NCBI RefSeq assembly: GCF_047511655.1 | Contig: NC_133392.1 | Span: 162,740,542-162,804,541, forward strand | Direction: 5' to 3' | Length of the DNA: 64,000 bases | From: Castor canadensis | Lineage: Eukaryota > Chordata > Mammalia > Rodentia > Castoridae | Shown: positions 53,620-64,000 of the stretch, piece after piece | Numbering within the stretch: the stretch's first letter is position 1 | How the letters are laid out: each line of letters begins with the position of its first letter | Program-made: the position numbers and the translations under genes | Notes under the pieces: model-generated | The model's input: only the letters and a program-made list of their open reading frames with translations | What the model was told of the DNA's origin: nothing | Database searches by the model: none

Positions 53620-56480
53620 GGGGATAGAGAGGGTAGAGGGCCCAGGGTTTGGCCTCTGGGCACCTTGACCACCCATGCTAGGCACAAAGGGGAGGGAGGC
53701 AATCGTCAGGGCCTGTTTTGACATTCCCACTTTGAGGTGGGAATGGGTGATACAGTCAGAGCCATTCTAGTCCTGGGCACAAGCACCTGGCAGGGACCAC
53801 AGGGCTCGGGAGGCTACTGGGAGGAGGGGATCCATACTGGACACCTACCCTCTTGGCCTGGCCCATGCTGGACAGCTGTGTCTTGGGCCTGTGGTCTCTG
53901 GGTCACTGCCCCTATGGATGCCTGTGGGGACTGATTTCTAGCTGTATTTCAAGACATCTGCCCTGTTTTCACTGCCCCAAATGCAGGGCTTGGTCAGTAT
54001 TTCTGATGTGGGGGCAGCCTCTGAGTGGCTTGGCTTTGGCCCTGGGCCCTCTCTCCTCATGGATTCCTCTCTAGGGCATGGCTCTGGGGTCCTGCCCAGC
54101 TGAGTACCCTCCTTGTTTTTTTTGGCAACAGCAGCAGCAGCTGCTCCTAGAGAGATCTGATAGGGATATCTTGGCACAAGTGTCCAGGGAGTGGCAGGCC
54201 AGTGAGAACCAGTCTCAGCAGCACCCTGGAGGCAGCTGCATACCTGGCTCCAGTCAGTGCCCCGTCTCATCTGCCCTTGCCTCTTTCCGCTCTCAGTGGC
54301 AGTGGGCACTAGGCTTGGCTCACAGCAGGTAGATCTGGGTGGGCAGATCTGCACCTTTCAGGTGTCACAGCCCCCAATCCCCCAGCACAGCACACAGGCT
54401 CATGGGAGAGACTGGAGGAGGGACAGCTATTCTGATGGAGGTGGATGATGTTGGGACCCAGAATATGAAGAGCCCAAGGGTCACACAGGGACCGCTGGGG
54501 ACATGCTGGACAGTGGACAGCGATCTACCCTGGGTCATTCATTCATCACTAGTTACATAGGAAGCACTTCATTAGTATCATCTCTGTTTCACCAGGAGCT
54601 GCCACAGAGCTCACCCTCACCTTGAGGGTGAGGGAGTGAGGCAGACACAGGCCTCAGTGCAACAAAGACCCACGAGCTCTGGTGGCCTCTCCAGGCCTGC
54701 TGTTCCACCCTCAGCTGGTCTTCAGCCAGTCCTTTCCCTTGCTTCAGATTGACACAGTTGGAGCGTCCCCAGAAAGTACCAAGGCACGCAGCTGCCCGTG
54801 GACTGAGTCAGCTGGAAATTCCTTGTGGGTGGCCCACAGGGCGACAGGACTAACGTCAGCACTTACACAGACCGGGTGGGGGATTCTGTGTCACAGCAAC
54901 AGGCTTGGGGCGGTCCCTCACCCACTGGCCTAGCTCCCTCCATGCACCTTGGCCCGGGTGCCTCCCCAGACTGCAGTTTCTGCAGCCTCTCACCGCAAGT
55001 CCACCTGTGTGGGTCCACCCCAGGGCTGAGATGAGCTGGGCAGAGCCAGTGCTTTCTACAGAGCTGTGTGCTGGGTGGAGGCCCCCAGCTCCTTCCCACA
55101 CTGACCCAAGCCTCCTACCAGGGGTGGGGCAGGCATATGCTCACCTGCAGAGCTTGAACTTGGGTGACTTTACCTGGCCTAGGCCAGTGTAGGGGGGAGC
55201 TTTCATTACCCCCTTCCCCTGGAAACTCCCACTCCACAGGAGCAGCTCTCCAGCTCTTGCGGAAAACCACAGCTTCTCCCCATCCCCCAGGTTCAGCCTC
55301 AGATAAGGGCCCAGAGGGCCGATACCCAGAAATGCTTCCGGCCACAACTGGTGCCCAGCCTCCACCCCTTCACCTTGGTGAGAGAGACTCCTCCCTTCAC
55401 TTAGCCAGTGTGAGCTCCAGCCCCAGCTGGACTGAGACCTATAGTGGGGGCAAAGAGGAGACCCTTTCCTGACAAAACGGGGCTCAAGCCCTGTCCTCCT
55501 AACCAACCCAAATCCCAGGACAGCTGCAGGGGGCCCGTCAGGTGCAGGTGGTTCCTGGCTGCCTCCAGCTGCCCTCCTAGACCAGGTAGGCACTGGCACC
55601 AGGCCTGGCCACCAGGACCTGGACCATTACTCCTGGGTCATCCATCTCCCTTTACTGGACTGAACCATTTCTGAGGGACTGCCTCTCAGGCACCCTCTAA
55701 CCCCTCCATGGGAAGCGGCTGTTTGGGAGGCAGGCACTCCTCACCTACCTCCTCTTCCCAGGAGGCTTCAGGAATTGGGGTGCTTTCCAAGATCCTGATT
55801 CAGGCTAGGGGCTGCTCTGGCCTCTTGTTAGAGGGGGAGACAGGCTGGAGGGATAGGGTGTGCAGGTTGCTCCACAGCTCTTGGTCTAAGACAAAGGTGC
55901 TCAGTAGACCCCAGACCCTGACTAAGGGAGGCCCCAGAGTGTGCCAGGTGAGGGTCTGTGCTAGCCCGCTTCCAAGATGGAGGCTGAAAGGATGGAGGCA
56001 GTAAGGAGTGCCTGGATCAGAGCTGGGGGCAGCTTGACTCCCCTTACATCTGCTGGTAGAAGACACTATTTGAATTCCCCACCTACCTGCAGGACCCAGG
56101 ATTCACCCCCTGGAGGAGAGGAGGAGAGGGAGAAAGAGGAAGAGTGGGAGACACACTCAGCAGTCAGGAGCCCTATTTTCCTTGGGTCACCAACTCCTGC
56201 TGCAGTCAGTCTCCCTGTGGGGCCAGCCTGGCTTTGCATGCTGTCACCTGCTTCTCAAGCATAGTCCTGCCCATCACATATTTGAATTTTGGAGAATACC
56301 TGGCACCTGCCAGATACCCAGGTGTTCAGGTGCCCCACAGACCCCCTCTATCCAGGGCTCTGTTGCAGTCCAGGACTTAGGGTATCTCTGGGCCTGCATA
56401 TGGGCTGAGAGGGGCTAGGGACGACCTGGATGGGGTTAATGTGGCCATGACTCTGGAGGGGCAAGTGAGCAGCAGGTCTC
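53620..56480. other. Interval between TNFRSF18 and TTLL10 3' ends
   Basis: The two genes converge here. I see no recognisable exon, SINE or RNA gene in this 2.9 kb. The ORFs on both strands, up to 152 codons, are mutual shadows without motifs. Confidence 0.5.
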
Positions 56481-56487
56481 AGAAACC

Positions 56488-56493
56488 TTTATT
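56488..56493 (-). terminator. Minus-strand poly(A) signal, candidate TTLL10 3' end
   Basis: TTTATT on the plus strand reads AATAAA on the minus strand, 1.84 kb beyond the TTLL10 stop. It is the first canonical minus-strand signal I found past that stop. It could end a long TTLL10 3'UTR or serve the unassigned open frame just upstream of it (56617-56880). Confidence 0.5.
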
Positions 56494-56616
56494 CATTGAC
56501 TTGTGGGCATTGGAGCTGCCAGGCACAAAGGGTAACAGACACAGCTCGGGCCTTTAGGAAGCCCAGGCTGGGGCTTGGTCAGGACAGGGCAGGCCTCAGC
56601 CAATAGACACTTCTTG

Positions 56617-56880
56617 TCACATCATCACAGGCTCCATGTCCCCAAGGTATCTCCCAAGGGCTCTGTCATCTCTGCTGACATTGACATTGCTCCCTGAGTC
56701 TGGGCTGTACTTCCTCTGAGGCAGCTGAGAGCCGGAATGTTCCATGGCAGTGTTGATACCACCACAGGACACAGCCCTGACCTGAGTGGAGCTCTCTGAG
56801 CAGGGGGAGACGCCTGTGGGGCACAGAGACCCTGGGGTATCAGGGTGGCACAGCAGAGTGGCCTGAGGTGATGTGGCCAT
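56617..56880 (-). other. Unassigned minus-strand open frame, possible terminal exon
   Basis: An 87-codon frame runs from an ATG at 56880 to a TGA at 56617-56619. Inside it, a good splice acceptor (TGTGCCCCACAG, AG at 56815-56814) would open a phase-1 exon of about 64 codons starting at 56813. That exon is polar and Ser/Asp/Arg-rich (SQLPQRKYSPDSGSN ... LGRYLGDMEPVMM), with the look of a cytoplasmic tail. A minus-strand AATAAA lies 124 bp after the stop. I do not recognise the protein. It may equally be untranslated TTLL10 3'UTR. Confidence 0.25.
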
Positions 56881-58331
56881 GTAGCACTTGGATGCCAGCA
56901 GAAATGTGGCCTTTACAACAATGGACAGGTGTGGCTCACCTGGGTACTTGGCCTCAAGGAGGCTGGTCTTTACCCCTCCCTGGCCTCAACGGCCTTCCAA
57001 GCAGACTGACTGAGCTGGGCTCCTCAGAGAAGAACCATAGACTTATCGCATGGGACTTAGGGTTCCTGGACCCTTGTCACACAGGGACCAGCATGTGCTT
57101 CTCACTGTACTTGGGACCTCATACTTTGTCACAGCAGGAGGATTGAATTGGGGACTAGGTAGGCTGGAGCACCTGGGATGGGAGGGTTGTGGTATGAGGA
57201 CTGTGCAGAGGCTGGTCTCCATGACCAATGCCTCTGGACCTGGGAGACCTAACTTTACCTCTCTGAACACCAATTCCCTCTCTGTTCCACTCTGTCCCTG
57301 GCTCTCTGGCTGTACCCCTCTCTGTGAGCTGGCCAGATGCACAGCGGCAGATGGCGCCCTCTAGTTGTATCAAGGCCACTTTGTCTTGGGAATGGGGCCA
57401 GTGGTGGGAAGCCAGTGCTAACAGACTCCCTTGCCGTCTCAGGAGTTGTAAGGCTCCAATGCAAGGATGTCTGTGCTGGGCCTAATGTCTGGGGCCAATA
57501 GGAGTTCAGAAGGACGGACAGGTCAGGAGGAATTTGCCACCTGGCCTTGACTATTCCAAGAGCGGTTAGGCAGGACATAGATGAGACTGTACAAGCTGGG
57601 GTGGGTCGGCTAGAAGCCAGTGGGAGAGAGCCTTTGTACTTGAATTTTGCAGGGGGGGCACGTGGCTGAGGGGGCAGGGGTAGGGTGGAAGGGCTTACAG
57701 GAAGTACCCTGACCCCTTGATGGTGGTGGTGGTGGGGGCTTGGACCCCTCAGAGGCCCAGAGCTGTCAGAGTTCTCTCCTCAAACCCCCAGGTCCATGAT
57801 GGGGAGAGACACTGGGAGGAGCCAGTTCTGTCTCAGCCTGATCCTCCCTGGGACTCTCCTGTCATGACCAACAGCTCTGTGCCCCTTATGCCTACCAGTG
57901 TCCCAACCTCTGCAGGGAAGTGGGGGCTGTGGACAATGGGGAATGTCCCACCTGGTGTCTGAAAGGCCAGAAAACAAGTGTCAAGCAGGGAGCTTAGAGG
58001 AGTTTCTGGGGATCCAGCCCTTTCATGGGGGACTCCACACAATGGTGGATCCTAGTGTCAGACTGTGCGGTTTCGGAAAGACCCTGGGGCGTGACGGGCA
58101 GAAGGCCACTGGTAGCCCAGGAGCTGGTGGGTTGCCCCAAGAAGGGGAACAGGCTCATATCCCGCAGTCACGCCCTATCCTCTCCCTAAGGAGTGGAGTG
58201 GGGTCTGGTGGGACAGAGGGAAGGGCCCACCTGACCCGCTGCGGAGGCCGCGTTTGTCACAAAGTAGCCTTTATAGGTCCCCAAGAAGGCGCGGCCGCGC
58301 AGGGGGGCCACAAGTTGCTGGTGGCCGCGGT

Positions 58332-59646
58332 CTAGGAGCCTCGGTGGCTCGAGCGCCTCTGTTCCTCCTCGCGCTCCTCCTCCGGCGGCCCCGGGGAAGG
58401 CTCTGGTGCCGAGTCCCTGCAGCCCGTCTGCGGCCGCTCTGCGTCCAGAGCCGCGGGTTCCCTGCCAGGGCTGCTGCTGGAGCTGGGGCCGGGCGGCCGC
58501 GGACGGCGTGGAGAGGACAGCGGCCTTCCAGGCGCGCCCCGGAGAGGCGCGGGCCTGCGTGCGCCCGGCCTGTCTGCGGCGCGCGGCGCGGGTGGCGTGG
58601 AGGGCGCGCCCTCGCAGGCAGACCTGGGCGCCTGCGGCCGGCGGGGGAAGGTGCGGGAGCTCCCCAAGCGCGGCCACAGGTCCCCTTCGCCGTTGTGCAG
58701 GAGCACGAAGCGGTGCTGCGACAGCAGAGGAAGCATCTTCTGGTTGCGCAAGCTCTTCTGGAAGGTCTCCAGCGCCAGGTCTGCGGGGAGGCGCAGGGTG
58801 AGTGGGGGACTCAGAAGGGACAAAGGTCCCGACTCCCCAGCATGTGTGGGCTGGGGGTTCTGGAGGTAGGGGAAGAAGAGAGAGAGGCAGTGAGGTGTGG
58901 GACCCAGATGGGAATAGGGGTGTGTGTGCACTTCCTTAGGTGAGGAGATTAGGACAGGGGAGTAAGCAGCACTCAGGGTCCTGGGATGTTGGAAAGTTCA
59001 GACTTGAGGGGTCTGAACGTGGGAAGATGGGATACCCAGCACTGGAAGGCAGAAGGCTATATGGGAGGGCTGTGGTGTGGGAGCTACCCAGAGCTCACCC
59101 AGGGTCTCCATGACCACTCCAGGGATCACCTCCTTCAGGACTTCACAGTTGGTGTGCAGAGCAGGGTTGGAGTTCATCTCCAGTAGCCACACCTGGGCAG
59201 GACACTGGTCAACATCTCTCCTCACCCACCCATTGCCCATTTAGACAGCAGGAAACTGGAACCCTTGTCCCCATTAAGCCATGTGACTCTGGCAGACTGT
59301 TTCTTTCCCCTGCTTCTCTTTCCTAGTTTGTCCAAATCGCTGGGGCCCTGAAGGTCTGTCCTTGAGGGCTGCTCAGCTGCAGTAGGAGCTGAGCCTTAGG
59401 GACCCAGAGCTGGGTGCAGGCAGAGTGGGGTCTGATGATAGACTCCATTCCATGGGCCTGTTTGTGTTGCCAGGATATACAGTTGGCCCCTGCCTCCTTG
59501 CACCTGTCTACCAGGCTTCATCCGCCTACCTTGAAGTTCTCATCAATCAGAAAATCACAGCCAATGAGGTCAAAGTATCCCAGCTTGCACTCCAGCTTGG
59601 ACTTGACAGCCAGGAAGCAATGGGCCATAATCTGTTGCATCCGCTT
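58332..59646 (-). CDS. TTLL10: TTLL10, tubulin tyrosine ligase-like protein 10 (3'-terminal exons, partial)
   Basis: Three minus-strand exons, 59646-59530, 59192-59099 and 58780-58332 (660 nt with stop), encode the last 219 residues. Phases join cleanly. The first two and the start of the third complete the TTL/ATP-grasp domain: KRMQQIMAHCFLAVKSKLEC, GYFDLIGCDFLIDENFK, VWLLEMNSNPALHTNCEVL with the metal-binding Glu and Asn, then DLALETFQKSL. The last exon continues as a low-complexity Pro/Arg/Ser-rich tail ending EEEREEEQRRSSHRGS. TTLL10 is known as a polyglycylase that lengthens glycine side chains on tubulin and other proteins, but the human enzyme is reported inactive. The residues said to decide this should lie upstream of the visible exons, so activity cannot be judged. 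Upstream exons are presumably beyond 64000. TTLL10 converges on TNFRSF18, as in human. Confidence 0.93.
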
Positions 59647-59649
59647 CTG

Positions 59650-60090
59650 TGGGCAGAGCAGGGAGGGATTCTGGTTGTCATCTGTAGGCCCTGCACCCCA
59701 TTTTCTCCTGTACCTTCACCTGCATTGCAACCTTACCCACACCTGTACTTCCCAGCTGTACTTTCACCTACACAACCATGCCAGCTTACACCTTCACATG
59801 CTCAGAGTCACATCCAGAGACTCATTCAACAAACTCACAGAGCTCCTACTGTGTGATAGGCACTAGGGATATAAGAGTGAAGCTCACTCACAGAAGGAAA
59901 GACAGTCAACTGGGATATGTGAAATCTTGGTAAGAATGGAGAGCTTTATAACAGTCTAACTTGCACTAGTTTCATCCCTTGTTGCCAGCTCAGTGGTAGC
60001 CTAGAAAAAGAGCTCATTTACAGAGAGTTGCAATTGTTTGTTTTTCTAAGTCTGGTGGTTCCTTGGAAGACGTCACTTAACAGGACCAAA
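59650..60090 (-). other. TTLL10 intron, unique part
   Basis: Non-coding sequence between the most upstream visible TTLL10 exon and the L1 fragment. No feature was recognised. Confidence 0.5.
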
Positions 60091-60211
60091 GCAAGGTATG
60101 AAGATGATGTCTCACCAAATAGAGAATGTCAATGAAGAGGTAGAAAGTATAAAAGAGAACTAAGTAAAAGTTCTAGAGTAGAAAAGTATAATAATGGAAA
60201 TAAACAATTCA

Positions 60212-60345
60212 CCAGAGCCAGGTGTGGTGGCCCATGCCTGTAGTCTAGGTACTTGGGAAGCTGAGGCAGGAAGATTTCTTGAGTCCACAAGTCAGAGACC
60301 AGTCTGGGAAACATAGCTAGACCCCATTCTCAAAAACAGAAAAAA
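60212..60345 (+). mobile_element. B1/Alu-like SINE nested in the L1
   Basis: The monomer opens with GCCAGGTGTGGTGGCCCATGC and contains GGGAAGCTGAGGCAGGAAG. It has an A-rich tail at about 60331-60345 and interrupts the L1 ORF1 region. Confidence 0.75.
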
Positions 60346-61077
60346 GAAATCTCTGGAAGAGCTCAGAGATTTGAGTTGTTTGAAGACAGGTCAACTGAAA
60401 TTGTCCAGTCTGAGGAAAAGAAAGAAAAAATAATGAAGAAAACAAAGCCTCAGATTCCCAGGGGTAAGACAACATGAAGTGGACATTTATGCATAATGGA
60501 AGTCACAGAAAGTGGAAAGGGACAGAAAGAATCTTTGATGAAATAAAGATAGAAAACTTCCCAAGTTTGATGAATAAAATATTAATTTATACATTCAAGA
60601 AACTCAATGAACTTCAAGTAGGATAAATTCAACGATTAATTGCATCACAAGCAAATTTTCAAAAGACAAAGAGAATGTCAAAATCAGAAAGAGAGAAGCA
60701 ACTTATCACATACAAGGGGTCTTCAATAGGATTAACACCATGGGTCCAACCATGAATTCTGAATCCAGCAAAGCTATTCCCAGATAAGCAAAGGTAGGGG
60801 TAGAGCTGCCCTGCAGTCCTTCAGGCTGAAATGAACCCAGCCAGTCACCTGAATTCATAAGGGGAAAGAGCCCCAGGTGAATGTAACTACACAATTAGAT
60901 AGGAAAGACAGCATACATGGCTTTTCCATTTGTAATTGTTTTTTTCCTAAAGGAAAACAATAATCATAAATCATAAATGTATCATGTCAGTCACAAATGT
61001 ACAGAGCTGCAACTTGTTACAATAACAACATAAGGAAGCATGGAGCTATATGCGAACTATGGAAATTAGCTTTAAGC

Positions 61078-61520
61078 CCAGTGCTAGTGGCTTCTGCACA
61101 GCTATAATCCTAGCTACTTGGGAGGCTAAGATTGGGAGGATCATAGTTCAAGGCCAGTCTGAGCAAAAACTGTGTGGCTCCCATCTTAACTAACAGCTGG
61201 GCACAGTGGCACACGCCTGTCATCCCAAGCTACACAGAAGGCTGAGATCAGGCCAGTGGGGCAGGGAGTGGATAGGCTGGAGTGGTGGGAAGAATTTGTG
61301 AGGCCTTATCTCAAAGGAAAAAAGCAAGGCGTGGTGGTACATTCCTGTTATTCCAGCGATCCTTATATAAAATAGGAGGATCGAAGTCCAGGCTGGCCTG
61401 GCAAAAAAGCCAGACCCTGTCTCCAAAATAACCAAAGCAAAAAGGGCTGGAGGTGTGGTAGAGTGCCTGCGTGGAAAGCACAAATCCCAGAACCAAACCT
61501 CAGGACAACCAAAAGAAAAG
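61078..61520 (+). mobile_element. Run of composite SINEs nested in the L1
   Basis: Several B1-like monomers (GTGCTAGTGGCTTCTGCAC, GGCACAGTGGCACACGCC, GGCGTGGTGGTACATTCC) are followed by an ID-like tail (GGTGTGGTAGAGTGCCTGCG). Together they separate the ORF1-side and ORF2-side parts of the L1. Confidence 0.7.
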
Positions 61521-61846
61521 AACTTTTTATTAATCTAAATACTTATAATTAGGATGTTAATGGCAATCTCCAGAACAACTACTAAGAAAATAACTAAAAA
61601 TATACACAATAAAAGAAATGACAAGTAATTAAAATGGTACACTAGAAGATATTTAACACAATAGGAGGCAGAGGAATTGAGAAACAAAAAAGACATAATA
61701 CATATAGAAAATGAGTAGCAAAATAGCATATGTAAACCCTACATTGTTGGTAATTATATAAGAGATTAAACTTTGCAATTAAAAGAAAGATATTGGCAGA
61801 ATGAATTTTAAAAAAAACCATGATATTCTGTCTATAAGAGACTTGT

Positions 61847-61922
61847 TTGGGGGTGGGTCAAGTGATAGAGCAACTGCTGAGCAAGCACAGGCCCTTAGTT
61901 CAAATCATAGTGTGGGTGGGGT
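61847..61922 (+). mobile_element. ID/tRNA-like SINE nested in the L1 ORF2 region
   Basis: A short tRNA-like body (GGTCAAGTGATAGAGCAACTG, TTAGTTCAAATC) splits the L1 motif that begins with the CTATAAGAGACTTGTTT stretch. Confidence 0.65.
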
Positions 61923-62385
61923 GAGACTCATTTTAGATTCAAAGACAAAAATTGGTAGAAATTAAAATGATATAATGTGAACAGTAACCAAAAGAGAACT
62001 GGAGTGACAGTACTAATGTCAAAGAAAACAAACTTTAATATAAAAAAACCAAAAATTGTTACTAGTGAGGAAAAAGGTTATTTTATAATGATAAATTAAG
62101 AGGATATAAGTTATAAACATACACATATCTACAACAGAGCTTTAAAAAACCTGACAGAATTGAAGGGCAATCCAGCATCTCACATTCACGTTTCAGTAAC
62201 CGCAGGCTATATATGTACAAGGGTGAAAGTAAACAGAAGCCTTGAACATGATAAACCAGTGAGGTGGACATGGGACACTCCACCCAGCAAAAGCAGGTAT
62301 ATGTCCTACTAGAGAACATAAAGAAAAAGAATGTTTTCAAGACAGATCATAGGCTGGGATAAAAAACAGTTTTCATGAATTAATG

Positions 62386-62628
62386 ATTTTCTGGTGTTGG
62401 GGATGAAACCCAAGGACTTGTGCATGCAGGCAAGTGCTCTAAGCACAGAGCTACAACTCCAGTCCTCAAAAATTTTAAAGGGCTGAAATTATAAAGTATA
62501 TGCTCTGATGTACTGGAATGAAATTAGAAATCAGTAGTAGATGGGAGAGGGTATGGCTCAAGTGGTAGAGTGCCTGCCTAGCCAGCATGAAACCCGGAGT
62601 TAAAATCCCAACACTGAAAAAAAAAAGT
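62386..62628. mobile_element. Two ID-like SINEs in opposite orientation
   Basis: A reversed ID copy lies at about 62386-62466 (GGTGTTGGGGATGAAACCCA on the plus strand). A plus-strand copy lies at about 62541-62628 (GGCTCAAGTGGTAGAGTGCC, A-rich tail). Both interrupt L1 sequence. Confidence 0.7.
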
Positions 62629-62681
62629 AGTAGATGGGAAATTGGTAAATTCATAAATAGTGGAAATTAAATGATATCTTC

Positions 62682-62683
<2 letters not shown>

Positions 62684-62712
<29 letters not shown>

Positions 62713-62853
62713 TTTCTTGAGACAGGTCTGGCTACATAACCCAAGCTGGCCTGAAGCTCACTGAGTAGCCCAAGTTGGCCTGGAACTTGTGTTCCTCCTG
62801 TACCTCAACTTCCTGAGTGCTGGGATTATGGGCATGTACCACTAAGTCTGCAG
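62684..62853 (-). mobile_element. (CT)n tract followed by a reversed B1 SINE
   Basis: A pure CT run at about 62686-62712 precedes a minus-strand B1 (GAGACAGGTCTGGCTACATA, CCTGAGTGCTGGGATTATGG). The microsatellite probably grew from the tail of the B1. Confidence 0.75.
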
Positions 62854-63152
62854 TAACATACTGTTAAGCAACCAGTGGGTCAAAGAGGAACTGATAAAGG
62901 AAAGTAAACGATACTTCGAGACATATTAAAATGAAGACAGAATTCAAAATCTTATGGGATGTAGCAAAAGCAGTGACTGGAGGAAAAGTTACAGCTATAA
63001 AAGCCTCCATCAAATAAGAAGAAACATATCAAATCAATAACCTAAACTTTGACCTTGAGAAACTAGAAAAAAAGAGAACATTAAACCCAAAGCAAGCAGA
63101 AGGAAGTAAATCATAAAGACTAGATTGGGAATAAATGGGATTAAGAGTAGAA

Positions 63153-63385
63153 AACAGTGACTGGATGCTGGTGGCTCACACCTGTAATCCTAGCAACTTG
63201 GGAGGCTGACATTGGGAGGATTGTGGTCCCAAACCAGCCCAGGTAAATAGTTTGGTGTGAGACCCCATCTCCAAGATAACCAGAGCAAAATGGACTGGAG
63301 GTGTCTCAATTGGTAGGGTGCCTGTTTTGCGATTATGAAGCCCTGAGTTCAAACCCCAGTCCTGTCAAACAAAAACAAAATAGAG
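63153..63385 (+). mobile_element. Composite SINE (B1-like + ID-like), well preserved
   Basis: The head (GATGCTGGTGGCTCACACC), the middle (GTGAGACCCCATCTCCAAG, AACCAGAGCAAAATGG) and the tRNA-like tail (GAGTTCAAACCCCAGTCCTG, A-rich end) are all present in about 230 bp. This is the clearest copy of the chimeric family in the window. Confidence 0.8.
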
Positions 63386-63704
63386 AACAGTGGAGAAAAT
63401 TAATGAAACCAAAAATTTGTTCATTGAAAAGATCAACAAAATCAATAAACCAAGAAAAAAAGGAGAGAAGGCTCAAATTACTAAAATCAGGAAAGACTTT
63501 ATGTAGGTAAAATAAGAGAACACTGAACAGTTGTACATCAAACAAATTATATAACTAGAAGAAATGGATAAATTCCTAGAAAAGCTAACAAACTAAAGAA
63601 TAAAAACCTGACTAGACTTATGCCAACCAAAGACTGAGGTAGCAGTGGTATCAGTACCGATAGTAACACTTTCCCACAAAGACAAACACAAATGGCTTCA
63701 CCAG

Positions 63705-63800
63705 CTGTGTTAGGCAACTTTCTGTTGCTGTGACACCACCCAAGAGAATCAGTTTACAGCTCATGATTTCAGCGGCTTCAGTCCACAGGTGGCTGGATCC
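63705..63800. repeat. Unclassified interspersed repeat fragment
   Basis: A short block (GCAACTTTCTGTTGCTGTGA ... TTTCAGCGGCTTCAGTCCAC) breaks the L1 match. It resembles a widespread rodent repeat whose family I cannot name with confidence. Confidence 0.35.
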
Positions 63801-64000
63801 ATCACTGTGAGTATAGACACAAAGGTCCTTAATAAAAACGCAAGAAAATAAAATTAAACAGCATATTGAAATTATACCATCACCAAGTGGGATTTGCCTC
63901 AGAAATGCAACAGTATTCACGTATGAAAGTTAACCAACAGAATGGAATTAAGAGTGCAGAAATGAACTCAAATACATACAGTCCATTGATTTTCAACAAT

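Larger units (their letters stand above)
60095..64000 (+). mobile_element. Ancient L1 (L1M-like) retrotransposon with nested SINEs, broken and running off the window
   Basis: Colinear plus-strand pieces match L1 as I recall it. The ORF1 region is at about 60095-60850 (motifs ACTTCCCAAGTTTGATGAA, CTTATCACATACAAGGG, GTCCTTCAGGCTGAAATGAA). The inter-ORF and ORF2 endonuclease region is at about 60850-62170 (CAATTAAAAGAAAGATATTGGCAGAATG-like, GACAGAATTGAAGGG). The later ORF2 region is at about 62470-63960 (CAAATCAATAACCTAAACTT, CAAATTACTAAAATCAGGAA, CAAGTGGGATTTGCCTCAG). The reading frames are heavily decayed and interrupted by at least six younger SINEs. It lies antisense within a TTLL10 intron. 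The AT-rich composition contrasts with the GC-rich genes to the left. Confidence 0.85.

Noticed and set aside
59650-64000. Search for further TTLL10 exons on the minus strand
   Set aside because: No TTL-domain sequence could be recognised. The region is filled by L1 and SINE sequence, so the upstream exons are presumed to lie beyond the window.
1-64000. CRISPR arrays, tRNA or rRNA genes, operons and prokaryotic mobile elements
   Set aside because: The window is mammalian. The tRNA-like boxes seen belong to ID-type SINEs, and no regularly spaced repeat array is present.

Overview
This is mammalian nuclear DNA. The genes have GT..AG introns and AATAAA-type poly(A) signals, and the introns carry many retroposons. 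The most telling repeats are roughly 220-230 bp chimeric SINEs, in which a B1/7SL-like head is fused to an ID/tRNA-like tail. They occur alongside plain ID-type and B1-type copies and an old L1. These point to a rodent outside the mouse/rat family. From memory of such repeats I lean to Castorimorpha (beaver or kangaroo-rat side), but this is an inference. Protein comparisons in the text are from memory.

The window matches the gene-dense segment known from human 1p36.33, read in reverse. In order it holds UBE2J2 (+, 667-10895), C1QTNF12 (+, 15076-19314), an 8 kb gene-poor interval, B3GALT6 (-, 28539-29510, intronless), SDF4 (+, 32630-40318, head-to-head with B3GALT6 across a CpG island), TNFRSF4/OX40 (+, 43661-46341), TNFRSF18/GITR (+, 50979-53268) and the 3' end of TTLL10 (-, 58332-59646). 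All reading frames that can be reconstructed are intact. The exon sums give 259, 309, 323, 355, 280 and 228 residues, and 219 visible residues for TTLL10.

Functionally this is a conserved neighbourhood rather than a pathway. UBE2J2 is an ER-anchored ubiquitin-conjugating enzyme. C1QTNF12 is a secreted C1q/TNF-like hormone. B3GALT6 (proteoglycan linker synthesis) and SDF4/Cab45 (Golgi calcium binding) act in the same organelle and share a divergent promoter. TNFRSF4 and TNFRSF18 are paired T-cell costimulatory receptors. TTLL10 is a tubulin tyrosine ligase-like glycylase.

The most unusual structure is a long, near-identical inverted repeat that fills much of the TNFRSF4-TNFRSF18 intergenic region: arms 46686-47513 and 49770-50599, with a 2.26 kb spacer. 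Other points worth a look are a perfect CLEAR-type palindrome in the B3GALT6/SDF4 promoter, a possible unassigned minus-strand terminal exon near 56.6-56.8 kb, a proprotein-cleavage motif split by an intron in C1QTNF12, and an ancient L1 with nested SINEs in the TTLL10 intron (about 60.1-64 kb). I found no novel multi-gene system.
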